In this document: positions 1-8,230 of the stretch, in pieces
Layout: each line of letters opens with the position of its first letter
How positions within the stretch are numbered: the stretch's first letter is position 1
DNA from: Sporomusa sp. KB1
GTDB lineage: Bacteria; Bacillota; Negativicutes; Sporomusales; Sporomusaceae
Length of the DNA: 64,000 nt
Assembly: GCF_007830295.1 (NCBI RefSeq)
Contig: NZ_VLKC01000002.1
Coordinates: 2,762,204 to 2,826,203 of the forward strand
Reading direction: 5' to 3'
Notes under the pieces: model-generated
The model's input: only the letters and a program-made list of their open reading frames with translations
Told to the model about the DNA's origin: nothing
Database searches by the model: none
Made by a program: the position numbers and the translations under genes

Positions 1-384
1 TTGACAGCATCACCAGCAGAGTTGACGCTAATGCTTTATAACGGAGCTATCCGTTTTGTTACAGAAAGCATACAGGCTATTGAAAAAAAAGATATAAACA
101 AGGCACACACATCCAATATGCGAGCGCAAAAGATTGTTCGTGAACTGATGCTGGCAACTGACATGAAGCAGGAAATATCTCAGAAATGGATATTAATCGA
201 CGAATATATATTACATTGTTTAGTTCAGGGCAATATAAAAAAGGATAAGCTTAAACTCGAAGAAGCTAAAAAATTCCTGCTGGATTTTCGCGACGCATGG
301 GTTCAAGCGATGAAACAGGTGTGCATGGACCAGGGGAAGAATAATGCTGCAAACAAAGCCGTAGAAAGAAAGATTGAGGCATAA
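1..384 (+). CDS. fliS: Flagellar export chaperone FliS (5' end cut by window)
   Basis: FliS binds the disordered C-terminus of flagellin in the cytoplasm and keeps it soluble until export through the flagellar type III apparatus. The visible 127 residues begin inside the conserved N-terminal motif ASPAELTLMLYNGAIRF, so roughly the first 10-15 residues lie upstream of the window and the TTG at base 1 is not a real start. The remainder is the helical bundle expected of the family, with a charged tail. csrA follows 50 bp downstream and flagellin lies 2 kb further on, matching the usual fliD-fliS-csrA-hag neighbourhood of Firmicutes. Confidence 0.93.
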   Translation: MTASPAELTLMLYNGAIRFVTESIQAIEKKDINKAHTSNMRAQKIVRELMLATDMKQEISQKWILIDEYILHCLVQGNIKKDKLKLEEAKKFLLDFRDAWVQAMKQVCMDQGKNNAANKAVERKIEA

Positions 385-434
385 GGTTATTAGGGGATTG
401 ACTCATCATGGATTTTATTGTGAGGTGACGCATT

Positions 435-641
435 ATGCTGGTAGTAGGACGAAAACCTGGCGAATATGTTATGATCGGCAAAGATATTATGGTTAAAGTC
501 ATCAAAAGTGATGACGGCCACTTAAGACTGGGAATTGATGCGCCAAAATCTACAAATATTATCCGTGGGGAGATATTTGAAGATCAATTAAATAATAGAC
601 AAAGTAATCAACCTGTAGATATTTCGCAGCGAGTTTTGTAA
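435..641 (+). CDS. csrA: Carbon storage regulator CsrA
   Basis: CsrA is a small dimeric RNA-binding protein that represses translation by covering GGA motifs in mRNA leaders. In Firmicutes its main known target is the flagellin transcript. The 68-residue protein opens with MLVVGRKPGEYVMIG and carries the LGIDAPK segment typical of the family. The start ATG follows GAGGTGACGCATT. It lies directly after fliS and is closed by a strong hairpin terminator. No fliW, the protein antagonist of CsrA in many Firmicutes, is seen inside the window; it may be upstream. Confidence 0.95.
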   Translation: MLVVGRKPGEYVMIGKDIMVKVIKSDDGHLRLGIDAPKSTNIIRGEIFEDQLNNRQSNQPVDISQRVL

Positions 642-706
642 AAATAAGCATGCGGGATATTCCTTTATGGCAAGCATTCAGTGGTAATGGAAGTTATAAA
701 CACGAA

Positions 707-752
707 AACCCGCTAATTACCTGACTTTGTTAGGTAATTAGCGGGTTCTGCT
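707..752. terminator. Bidirectional rho-independent terminator
   Basis: A perfect 16-bp inverted repeat (707-722 with 732-747, 9-nt loop) sits between the converging csrA and the 804-1433 gene. T-rich stretches are near both sides, so it can end transcription in both directions. Confidence 0.85.
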
Positions 753-803
753 GTTTTAGTGGTTTTTCCTGACAATGGAGGTTTTTTCTTCACCGTTATA
801 AAG

Positions 804-1433
804 CTATTGTGCAGTATCGATTGCTGTGCTAGTAGAGCTAGCAGCTTCGGTTTCTTGTTTTTCTTGTGCTTTTTCTTGTTCACGTTTGGTGATTTCTGCG
901 GAGTATTCACTCTGCGTGATTTCACCGTTACTCAACATTTCTTTTAACTGAGATGTGCTGTATTGTGAGAGATCATCACTAGACGTAGAATCATCATCGC
1001 TGCTATCACTGCTCGCGGTTACACTATTTGCGTCACCGCTGGGAGCAGCGGTACTGGGTGTTTCAGCAACCTCACCAAGAGAAGAAGTTACGATAGCTGC
1101 ATCAGTATTAGATGAAGCTGTTGAAGAATGGAGTGAATTCAAAAGAGCACCTTCCTGGCTGATTTCAACCGAGTAGGCTGCCGAAATACCAGTTTGTTGT
1201 GCAGTAGCTACATTTTGCTGAGATTCAAGGGAAGCCTGAATAATTTTTGTTTGAGTAGATGAATTTTGCAAGGAGCTCGTTCCTGTTGCAGCTTGACTTA
1301 TTTGGGCAGTATCTTTGTCGGCATTCGTAGCGAGGGTGGTTGCATCCGTTGCTGCCGGCTGTGATGTTGCAGCTGATACACTTTGCGCTCCGTACTGAGT
1401 TGATGAAAGCCAGTCGTTGTTTTGAATACGCAT
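804..1433 (-). CDS. Ser/Thr/Ala-rich protein with SHOCT-like tail, unknown function
   Basis: I do not recognise a named family. The start is taken at the ATG at 1433 because GGAGGAAT lies just before it; a longer in-frame start at 1448 would overlap that ribosome binding site. The 209-residue protein opens with MRIQNNDWLSSTQYG, followed by about 130 low-complexity residues rich in Ser, Thr and Ala, like flagellar-secreted or hook-associated proteins. Near the C-terminus, SQLKEMLSNGEITQSEYS resembles the SHOCT (short C-terminal) domain. No signal peptide or membrane segment is seen. Placement between csrA and flagellin hints at a link to flagella or secretion; that is inference. Confidence 0.7.
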   Translation of the reverse strand: MRIQNNDWLSSTQYGAQSVSAATSQPAATDATTLATNADKDTAQISQAATGTSSLQNSSTQTKIIQASLESQQNVATAQQTGISAAYSVEISQEGALLNSLHSSTASSNTDAAIVTSSLGEVAETPSTAAPSGDANSVTASSDSSDDDSTSSDDLSQYSTSQLKEMLSNGEITQSEYSAEITKREQEKAQEKQETEAASSTSTAIDTAQ

Positions 1434-1492
1434 GTTAGATTCCTCCATATATTTTTTGTTTATTATTAATTGGATAGCATCATTGCAATTAA

Positions 1493-1924
1493 TTAAGGTA
1501 GTTTACCTGCGATTTTTTGTAATTCACTGATAGCATTAATTAAACGCTGAACTTCCTGGTCATCCAAATGCTCAATTTTTTCCGCTAACATTGCAAATAT
1601 TTTTTCTTTGAAGATCTCAATAGTGCTTAACCCGGACGTGGTTATATTTATCTTGATGATTCTCCTATCGGTATTATCATATTTTCTTTGGACAAAACCC
1701 TGTGAAACCAGCTTATCAATAATAGGTGTCATCTGTTGTTTCAATATGAGTATTTCGCTAGAAAGTTCGGTCATGGTGGCTTTTTTTTCTTTCAAAATTG
1801 ATAGTACATTAGCTTGTATTGGACTAAGAACTGGTTTAAATTGATGTTCGAAAGGTTTTACAAACTTTTTATCGAGAAGAGGAATTAAATCGAATATCAT
1901 TTCAGTAGCTTTTACCCTATTCAA
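1493..1924 (-). CDS. MarR-family transcriptional regulator
   Basis: Winged-helix MarR regulators dimerise and bind palindromes near their own gene. The sequence has the recognition region ATMTELSSEILILKQQMTPI, then the wing RKYDNTDRRIIKINIT and a long C-terminal dimerisation helix. I choose a TTG start at 1924 because GGGAGG lies 7 nt before it; the longer frame up to 1954 lacks a ribosome binding site. Length (about 143 residues) is normal for the family. The gene diverges from flagellin, and a 26-bp-arm palindrome sits about 40 bp upstream as a probable operator. Its ligand is unknown. Confidence 0.85.
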   Translation of the reverse strand: MNRVKATEMIFDLIPLLDKKFVKPFEHQFKPVLSPIQANVLSILKEKKATMTELSSEILILKQQMTPIIDKLVSQGFVQRKYDNTDRRIIKINITTSGLSTIEIFKEKIFAMLAEKIEHLDDQEVQRLINAISELQKIAGKLP

Positions 1925-1964
1925 AAAGAAACCTCCCAAAAATTTCATTGACACTATACCGCGA

Positions 1965-2022
1965 TATGATTAATACACTTATATAGTAAACTATCATTTA
2001 CTATATAAGTGTATTAATCATA
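1965..2022. promoter_or_regulatory. Perfect 26-bp-arm palindrome, candidate MarR operator
   Basis: Arms 1965-1990 and 1997-2022 are exact reverse complements around a 6-nt loop (CTATCA). The arms contain TATATAGTAAA. The element lies 41 bp upstream of the marR-type start and about 155 bp upstream of the proposed flagellin promoter. MarR proteins usually bind 16-20 bp palindromes, so this could be a double operator; a terminator-like or mobile-element origin is possible too. Confidence 0.6.
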
Positions 2023-2176
2023 AATAAGTATTAACTATAAATATAACTTATTATAGCATGCTTGCTATTAAATTCCAAGATAGTAAAAGAAAGTATCAAG
2101 CCAATCTGTCAAGCCAAATAAATAGAGTATTTAATGAAGAAATCGACAATAAATAAACACTTAATAAATTATTAAA

Positions 2177-2203
2177 TAATTATCAAATATTCATTTCCGA
2201 AAT
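2177..2203 (+). promoter_or_regulatory. Possible sigma-28 (SigD/FliA) promoter of flagellin
   Basis: TAAT at 2177-2180, a 15-nt spacer, then TCCGAAAT at 2196-2203 resembles the sigma-28 pattern TAAA-N15-GCCGATAT, with deviations in both boxes. It would give a leader of about 130 nt. Confidence 0.4.
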
Positions 2204-2220
2204 TCATAGTAGATGAATAG

Positions 2221-2338
2221 GAAGGAGGAATTTTCCGAAAGACTTTCCATTAGAGAGTCGTTCATTTTAAGCAAAGAGTAACAAAATGGTGCACGGAAGC
2301 TAAATTTTAAAAACAGGAAAATCAAGGAGGAATTTATT
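2221..2338 (+). promoter_or_regulatory. Flagellin mRNA leader with several GGA motifs, candidate CsrA-binding leader
   Basis: The leader carries two nearly equal ribosome-binding-like motifs, GAAGGAGGAATTTTCC at 2221 and AAGGAGGAATTTATT at 2324 just before the start. Two more GGA motifs sit at ACGGA (about 2293) and ACAGGA (about 2313). CsrA binds paired ANGGA sites of this sort, and csrA lies 1.7 kb upstream. Control by CsrA is inferred from these motifs only. Confidence 0.5.
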
Positions 2339-4045
2339 ATGGCAATGGTAATCAGTACCAACATGTCCGCATTAAACACCACAAACCAATTAAACAAAAA
2401 CTCTAACCTCATGAATTCAGCTCTGGAGAAACTGTCATCCGGTTATTCTATCAACAGCGCTGCCGATAATGCCGCCGGTCTGGCGATTTCCGAAAAAATG
2501 CGCGCACAGATCCAGGGTTTGGATCAAGCGAGCAGCAACTCCCAGGACGCCATTTCACTGGCTCAGACTGCTGACGGAGCTCTTGACGAAACTAATGAAA
2601 TTTTAAAACGTATGCGCGAACTGGCTGTCCAGGCTTCTTCCGATACCTTGACAGACGATGACCGGGAAGCCATCCAGGACGAAGTTGACACACTGCGTCA
2701 GGAAATTGACCGTATTTCTGATGACACCGAATATAACACCATTAAGCTTCTTAACGGTAATAGCGGTTCAGGGACGTCTATATCCGGCACAAATGCAGCT
2801 GCTATTGTGTCTTCTGAAACAACGGCCGGCAATAATACCGCTTCCGGAACTTATGATGTAGTTTACCACTCAGTTGCTACTCAGGCAACGACTGGTTCAA
2901 GCGCCGGAAGTAGCGCACTTGGCACTACCGCCGCTTCCGCTAATGCAGCCAGCCTTAGTTCTTATGCCGGCGACATTTCTATTAATGGGACAACCATTAC
3001 TATTGAAGCAGGCGATACTGTTGAAGGTCTTATTGAGAAAATCAATGATGAGACAGATACCACCGGTGTTACAGCAACATTGGTTAGCGGGTCAAGCGGT
3101 TATTATGTTCAGTTAACAGATAGCACCTATGGCAGTAAATCGGCAATCACGCTGGAAGCCGATAATGATGCCTTGTCTGATATATTTGCGGCAACGACCA
3201 GCGGTACTGCAACCAGTGTTACTGAATACGGTACCAATGCGACCGGTACTATTAATGGGGCTGCTGCCGTAGGCGATGGCAATACTCTGACTGCATTTGG
3301 TTTGACTGTTACCGGTAACGATACTGAATTAGCTAATTTAGCTACTTCTACTACTTACACTACCGCTAAAGAAGCTCTTGACGACTCTTTAGATACTTTG
3401 GTCAGCGCTATGGCTGTATCTACAGATCTTGATGATGTGGCAGCAGCCACTGCCTATACTGATGCGCTTTCCAATGGCAATGCTACTACGATTAACAATG
3501 CGCTGCAATCTTTGCTTGATCAAGCCCAAGTTTCCACAACTTTAGGCACTGAGTTCTCCGATTATGAATCTGCCTTGACGGATCTGAATGCTATAACTGT
3601 GGCAGATGCGACGGTTACTGTTGATTCTTCCAGCAACCTGACCTTCCAGGTTGGCGCAAACTCTGACCAAACCATGACGCTGTCCATCAGCGATATGGAC
3701 GCTAACGCTCTGGGCGTAGCAGGAAGCACTTCCGATGCGGGTATTGACCTCAGCTCTGCTGAAGTAGCTACTGACGCTATCACCACTATTGATGCCGCCA
3801 TCAGCAAAGTGGCTGCTGAACGTTCCAACCTTGGCGCTGTTCAGAACAGCTTGGAAAGTAACATCAATAACCTGGATACTGAAAGCGAAAACTTAACTTC
3901 CGCTGAATCCAATATCCGCGACACTGATATGGCTTCCGTAATGGCTGAATACACTAAACTGAGTGTTATTACTCAGGCTGCTACTGCAATGCTGTCTAAA
4001 GCTAATTCTCAGCCGCAACAAGTATTGACTCTGTTACAAGGTTAA
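2339..4045 (+). CDS. fliC: Flagellin, long form with variable central domain
   Basis: This is the major filament protein, exported and polymerised outside the cell. The 568 residues include a canonical N-terminal D0/D1 part (MAMVISTNMSALNTTNQLNK through about residue 140) and a C-terminal D1/D0 part (about 480-568, ending in QPQQVLTLLQG). Between them lie about 340 residues rich in Ser, Thr, Ala and Gly. This central part includes a Flagellin_IN-like segment near residue 215 (ISINGTTITI then GDTVEGLIEKIND). The Ser/Thr richness offers many O-glycosylation sites, which fits the sugar genes that follow. The start has AAGGAGG 8 nt upstream. It is about twice the length of a minimal flagellin such as B. 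subtilis Hag. Confidence 0.96.
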   Translation: MAMVISTNMSALNTTNQLNKNSNLMNSALEKLSSGYSINSAADNAAGLAISEKMRAQIQGLDQASSNSQDAISLAQTADGALDETNEILKRMRELAVQASSDTLTDDDREAIQDEVDTLRQEIDRISDDTEYNTIKLLNGNSGSGTSISGTNAAAIVSSETTAGNNTASGTYDVVYHSVATQATTGSSAGSSALGTTAASANAASLSSYAGDISINGTTITIEAGDTVEGLIEKINDETDTTGVTATLVSGSSGYYVQLTDSTYGSKSAITLEADNDALSDIFAATTSGTATSVTEYGTNATGTINGAAAVGDGNTLTAFGLTVTGNDTELANLATSTTYTTAKEALDDSLDTLVSAMAVSTDLDDVAAATAYTDALSNGNATTINNALQSLLDQAQVSTTLGTEFSDYESALTDLNAITVADATVTVDSSSNLTFQVGANSDQTMTLSISDMDANALGVAGSTSDAGIDLSSAEVATDAITTIDAAISKVAAERSNLGAVQNSLESNINNLDTESENLTSAESNIRDTDMASVMAEYTKLSVITQAATAMLSKANSQPQQVLTLLQG

Positions 4046-4070
4046 TATAGATAGTAAACAGTAAAAATAT

Positions 4071-4112
4071 AAAGCACAAAGGCTCTGGTAAACAGAGCTT
4101 TTGTGCTTTTTG
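4071..4112 (+). terminator. Rho-independent terminator after flagellin
   Basis: The arms AAGCACAAAGGCTCTG and CAGAGCTTTTGTGCTT form a long stem with a 5-nt loop and end in a T run. This isolates flagellin from the glycosyltransferase genes, which have their own promoters. Confidence 0.88.
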
Positions 4113-4140
4113 AATACTGCAGACTATATCTATTAATTAA

Positions 4141-4166
4141 TAAAATTCCAAGAATTAATCCGATAT
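4141..4166 (+). promoter_or_regulatory. Sigma-28-like promoter of first TPR glycosyltransferase
   Basis: TAAA (4141-4144), a 14-nt spacer and TCCGATAT (4159-4166) match TAAA-N14/15-GCCGATAT in all but one base. The same arrangement recurs before the paralogue at 6195, so the promoter was duplicated with the gene. Confidence 0.7.
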
Positions 4167-4207
4167 TACTATAGAACGCCGGATTTTGCATTGTAGGGGA
4201 GAATAGT

Positions 4208-6136
4208 GTGGCTAAAATTTCCGCATGTGTAATAACAAAAAATGAGGAAGAATGCATTGGACGTTGTCTGCAAAGCGTAAAGGATAGTGCTAATGAAATC
4301 ATCGTTGTTGATACGGGTTCCACTGATGCTACGGTACCTATCGCCCAACAATTCGGTGCAAGGATTTATCCATATCAATGGCGGGATGATTTTTCGGCAG
4401 CCCGCAATTATGCGCTGGATCAGGCAAAAGGTGACTGGATTATTTTTTTGGATGCTGATGAGTATATTGCCGCCGAAACCATTAAAAATGTCCGCAAGAT
4501 TATTGACAAAGTGCATGGCAACCGCAAGATCGAAGCTATACGCTGCCAGTTGAATAACCTGGAGGGAGTTGGCGGGACGCTGCGAAGCTCCAATCCGTGC
4601 ATCCGGGTATTCCGTCATTCGCCGGTTATTCGTTATAAAGGCCGTGTTCATGAAACTGTTTTTAAACACGAACAACCTGTTAAACCGGGAAATGTTTCAA
4701 GCCAGATGCTTCTTATTTATCATACAGGTTATACCAAAGAAAAAATGTTGGAGAAAGTACGGCGTAATACAGCCATAGTAGAAGAAGAAGTGAAAAACGG
4801 TATTATCCGTGATATGACGTATTGCTATTTGAGTGATGGCTGCTGGCGTGAGGGAAAATACGAAAAAGCAATTGAATATGCCCAAAAAGCAATCAAGCAG
4901 CTGGAAAACCTATATAGCGAAATTGATTATAAACCTTATGTTTTCCTCATAAACAGCATGACATGTATAAAAACATATAGTGAAGAAGTCGTAACTCAAA
5001 GCTGCCAGGAGGCGATAGAGAAATTTCCTCACCATCCGGAGATTTGGATGTTTACAGGGCTTTATTACCGGAGTATCGGACGATGCGAAAAAGCATTGGC
5101 AGTTTTATTGAAGGCGGTTGAAACAAACGCCTGTTACAATGATTTTAACCGCAACAATGATTTTTATGCACTAAGCGCAGAGGTGTATCTGAATATTGCG
5201 CAAATCTATGAAATGAAAAACCAGTCATCTCAGGCGCTTGAGTATTACGTGAACGTATTGCAACGCGACAAATATAATCAGGTAGCTTTTGACGGACTTC
5301 TTGCATTAATACGGCAGCAAGAACCGGCTGCTGTCATCTACTTTTTAAATACAATATATACGGTGATTAGTGAGCAGGATATCCGGTTTTTAGTAGAGCA
5401 TTTGACGCGGTTAAAGGTGAAGAAAGTACTTGACTACTATCATAAAAACTTAATGGATAAATTTGGGGATAAAAAACTTAATGGCTTGGTGTTGTTCACA
5501 AGTTGCAAGTTTGATGAAGTTTTTCCGTTCTTTGCCGATGTATTTCGCAAACACGGAGAATATGATATGGAGTTATTGGCTGTGGTCGCACTGCTTGTTA
5601 ATGAAAGTCCTGATGCCGCAGATTTGTTAGGAACGCAATTGCAACCGGCCTTCAGAAGAATCATTAATGCTTATTTTAAAACAGAAACTGAGGTTCAGTT
5701 AACTGATGAAGATTTTCCGGTTTTTTGTGATGTGGTGGCTGAAGTGATTTATTTGGGGAGTCGGGAGCAAGTCGAAAAACTGCTAGACTTAGGGAAACAA
5801 GCTTTTTCTGACGAAACTGCCAGACAAATCGGGCCGTTTCTTATTCAGCAACGGTTTTTCGGATATGGGGCTGACATGACTTTGTATTATATAAAGCGGG
5901 CAAAGCCGGAGACAGAACAGCTAAGTCTGTTATATTGTGATGTTGGCTATTGTTATTATAGATTGAAAAATTTTGCAGGAGCAGCTGCGTATTTTTCAAA
6001 AGCTTTGGAATCAGGTTATCAACGAAAATATATTGTTGATTTTCTGGAATGGTCACAGCAGCAATGCAGTGATACAAGTCTTAAAGACCAGTTTAATAAT
6101 TTGAAAACACGATATGCTAAGCAGCTTCAAGCATAA
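4208..6136 (+). CDS. GT2 glycosyltransferase with TPR repeats (flagellin glycosylation candidate)
   Basis: The first 230 residues form a GT-A fold family 2 transferase: ACVITKNEEE at the N-terminus, DTGSTDAT at about 35-42, and LDADEY at 81-86 as the metal and nucleotide-sugar DxD site. The rest, to residue 642, is helical with TPR-like units such as EKAIEYAQKAIKQ and SQALEYYVNVLQ, and ends in a last TPR (GYCYYRLKNFAGAAAYFSKA). GT2-TPR proteins next to flagellin commonly glycosylate it, with the TPR part gripping the protein substrate. GTG start with GGGGAG upstream. It carries its own sigma-28-like promoter. A paralogue follows directly. Confidence 0.88.
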   Translation: MAKISACVITKNEEECIGRCLQSVKDSANEIIVVDTGSTDATVPIAQQFGARIYPYQWRDDFSAARNYALDQAKGDWIIFLDADEYIAAETIKNVRKIIDKVHGNRKIEAIRCQLNNLEGVGGTLRSSNPCIRVFRHSPVIRYKGRVHETVFKHEQPVKPGNVSSQMLLIYHTGYTKEKMLEKVRRNTAIVEEEVKNGIIRDMTYCYLSDGCWREGKYEKAIEYAQKAIKQLENLYSEIDYKPYVFLINSMTCIKTYSEEVVTQSCQEAIEKFPHHPEIWMFTGLYYRSIGRCEKALAVLLKAVETNACYNDFNRNNDFYALSAEVYLNIAQIYEMKNQSSQALEYYVNVLQRDKYNQVAFDGLLALIRQQEPAAVIYFLNTIYTVISEQDIRFLVEHLTRLKVKKVLDYYHKNLMDKFGDKKLNGLVLFTSCKFDEVFPFFADVFRKHGEYDMELLAVVALLVNESPDAADLLGTQLQPAFRRIINAYFKTETEVQLTDEDFPVFCDVVAEVIYLGSREQVEKLLDLGKQAFSDETARQIGPFLIQQRFFGYGADMTLYYIKRAKPETEQLSLLYCDVGYCYYRLKNFAGAAAYFSKALESGYQRKYIVDFLEWSQQQCSDTSLKDQFNNLKTRYAKQLQA

Positions 6137-6194
6137 TAAAAATGGCAGGAAAGGCTTGTCTTGAAGTATTCCTCAAGCCTTAATAAAAACTTAA

Positions 6195-6220
6195 TAAAAT
6201 TCCAAGAACATTATCGATAT
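6195..6220 (+). promoter_or_regulatory. Sigma-28-like promoter of second TPR glycosyltransferase
   Basis: TAAA (6195-6198), a 14-nt spacer beginning with the same ATTCCAAGAA as the first copy, then ATCGATAT (6213-6220). The likeness to 4141-4166 supports both sites. Confidence 0.62.
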
Positions 6221-6289
6221 AATTACTAGATAGCGAAAATTGTAAAATTGGGGAAAGTACTTGGCTTTTTCTATTTGGGAGCGAAAAAA

Positions 6290-8218
6290 GTGGCGAAAAT
6301 TTCTGTATGTGTAATAACAAAGGATGAGGAAAAAAATATCAGGCGTTGTTTGCAGAGCGTAAAGAATATTGCGAATGAAATAATTGTTGTCGATACAGGT
6401 TCCACCGATGCTACGGTAACCATTGCAGAAGAATTTGGCGCCAAAATTTTTTACTATCAATGGAATAATGATTTTGCAGCAGCTCGAAATTATGCATTAG
6501 CCCAGGCTGGCGGCGCTTGGATTATTTTTTTGGATGCGGATGAATATATTGCAGCAGAAACCATTAATAATGTTCGCCCCTTTATTGATAAAATTCATGG
6601 CAATCGAAAGATTGAAGCAATAAGCTGTCTAATGCGTAATCTGGAAGGCGTAGATGGGCCCCTGCGAAGCTCAAACCCATCGATCCGGATATTTCGAAAT
6701 TCTCCGCTTATTCGTTACCAGGGGCGTATTCATGAAGCGGTGTATAAGAGTGGAAAACCCCTTAAACTGATTGGTGTTACTGATCAATCGATTGTAGTCT
6801 ATCATACTGGTTATACAAGAAAAAACATTTTTGAAAAATTGCGGCGTAATACAGAACTGTTGGAAGAAGAAGTGAAAAGCGGCGTTATTCGCGATATGAC
6901 ATACTGTTATCTTAGCGATAGTTACTGGCGATATAAAGAATACGAAAAAGCCATAGATTATGCGCAAAAAGCAATCAAACAGATGGCCAAGCTCAAAAGC
7001 GAACTGGATTATAAACCTTATGTATACCTTGTAAGCAGCATGACTCGCATGAAAACATATAGTGAAGATGTTGTGCTCGCCACTTGTAAGGAAGCTCTGG
7101 CGAGGTTTCCACATCATCCTGAAATATGGCTGTATCAGGGAATTTATTATTGGAATATTGGATGTTGCGAGCAAGCGTTGGCATCATTGCTGAAAGCGAT
7201 TGAAGCCAACGCTAACTATAAGGATTTTCACCGCAATAATGATTTTTATGGATTAAGTCAGGACGCATACTCGACTATTGCGCAAATTTATGAAATGAAG
7301 AACCAGCCAGCGAAGGCACTTGATTATTATATCAAAGTATTGCAATGGGATAAATTAAATCAGACAGCCTTTAAGGGCCTTGTTTCTTTAATCAGAAACC
7401 AAGATCCTGCGGACGTTATCTATTTTTTGAATAGAATATATAATACTGCCGCTGAAAAAGAGATTCGGTTTCTAATTGAAAACTTATCAAAATTAAAGGT
7501 GAAAAAAGTTCTTGATTACTATCATCAGATTTTACTGACTAAATTTGATGATAAAAATATTAACGGGGTAGTATTGTTAACAAACTGCAGTTTTGAAAAA
7601 GCATTTCCGGTACTTGCGAATTCTTTTCGGGTACAAGGCAGTTATGAAATGGAATTGTTAGCAGTGGCTGCATTAATTAGTAATGGGAATCCTGCTTTGG
7701 CAGATTTATTGGGGCCTAGGTTGCGACCTGCATTTAGAAAGATTATTACTGCGTATTTCCAAATAGATAAAGATGTTCAACTAATGGATGAAGATTGTGC
7801 GGTTTTTTGTGATTTGCTCAGAGAAATCATGTATTTGGGCAGCCAGAAACAAGTAGAAACATTTTTAGAGTTAGGGAAAAAGTTCTTTTTAAATAAAGTC
7901 TTTAGCCAAATTAGCACGTTGCTTTTACAGGAGCGTTTTTTTGGTTATACACTAGACATGGTTTTATACTACATTAACAATGCAAATTTGGAAACATCGC
8001 AGTTGAGCTTGCTCTACTGTGATGCCGGTTATTGTTGTTATAGATTAAAAGATTTTTCCGAAGCAGCAAAATATTTCGAACGGGCATTGGAGCTAGGGGA
8101 TAGACGACATTACATCTTTGATTTTCTGGAATGGTCATTTCAGCAATGTCCTGATGAAAAAATAAAAAGAAAACTTCGAATGATGAAAGAGGGACTTACA
8201 ACCTGCTCTAATAAATAA
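6290..8218 (+). CDS. GT2 glycosyltransferase with TPR repeats, tandem paralogue
   Basis: Close paralogue of the preceding gene over its whole length: the N-terminus MAKISVCVITKDEE, DTGSTDAT, LDADEYIAAET, and the TPR tail ending in DFLEWSFQQCPD. I place the start at the GTG at 6290, not the TTG at 6248, because GGGAGC lies just upstream and the N-terminus then aligns with the first copy. Divergence is spread along the protein, strongest in the C-terminal half, so the two may add different sugars or act on different sites. The next gene (radical SAM) starts 13 bp after its stop, suggesting co-transcription. Confidence 0.87.
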   Translation: MAKISVCVITKDEEKNIRRCLQSVKNIANEIIVVDTGSTDATVTIAEEFGAKIFYYQWNNDFAAARNYALAQAGGAWIIFLDADEYIAAETINNVRPFIDKIHGNRKIEAISCLMRNLEGVDGPLRSSNPSIRIFRNSPLIRYQGRIHEAVYKSGKPLKLIGVTDQSIVVYHTGYTRKNIFEKLRRNTELLEEEVKSGVIRDMTYCYLSDSYWRYKEYEKAIDYAQKAIKQMAKLKSELDYKPYVYLVSSMTRMKTYSEDVVLATCKEALARFPHHPEIWLYQGIYYWNIGCCEQALASLLKAIEANANYKDFHRNNDFYGLSQDAYSTIAQIYEMKNQPAKALDYYIKVLQWDKLNQTAFKGLVSLIRNQDPADVIYFLNRIYNTAAEKEIRFLIENLSKLKVKKVLDYYHQILLTKFDDKNINGVVLLTNCSFEKAFPVLANSFRVQGSYEMELLAVAALISNGNPALADLLGPRLRPAFRKIITAYFQIDKDVQLMDEDCAVFCDLLREIMYLGSQKQVETFLELGKKFFLNKVFSQISTLLLQERFFGYTLDMVLYYINNANLETSQLSLLYCDAGYCCYRLKDFSEAAKYFERALELGDRRHYIFDFLEWSFQQCPDEKIKRKLRMMKEGLTTCSNK

Positions 8219-8230
8219 GGGAGTGATTTG

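Noticed and set aside
6137-6180. Terminator after the first TPR glycosyltransferase
   Set aside because: AAGGCTTG/CAAGCCTT can pair, but the loop is long and no T run follows, so it was not listed as a feature.
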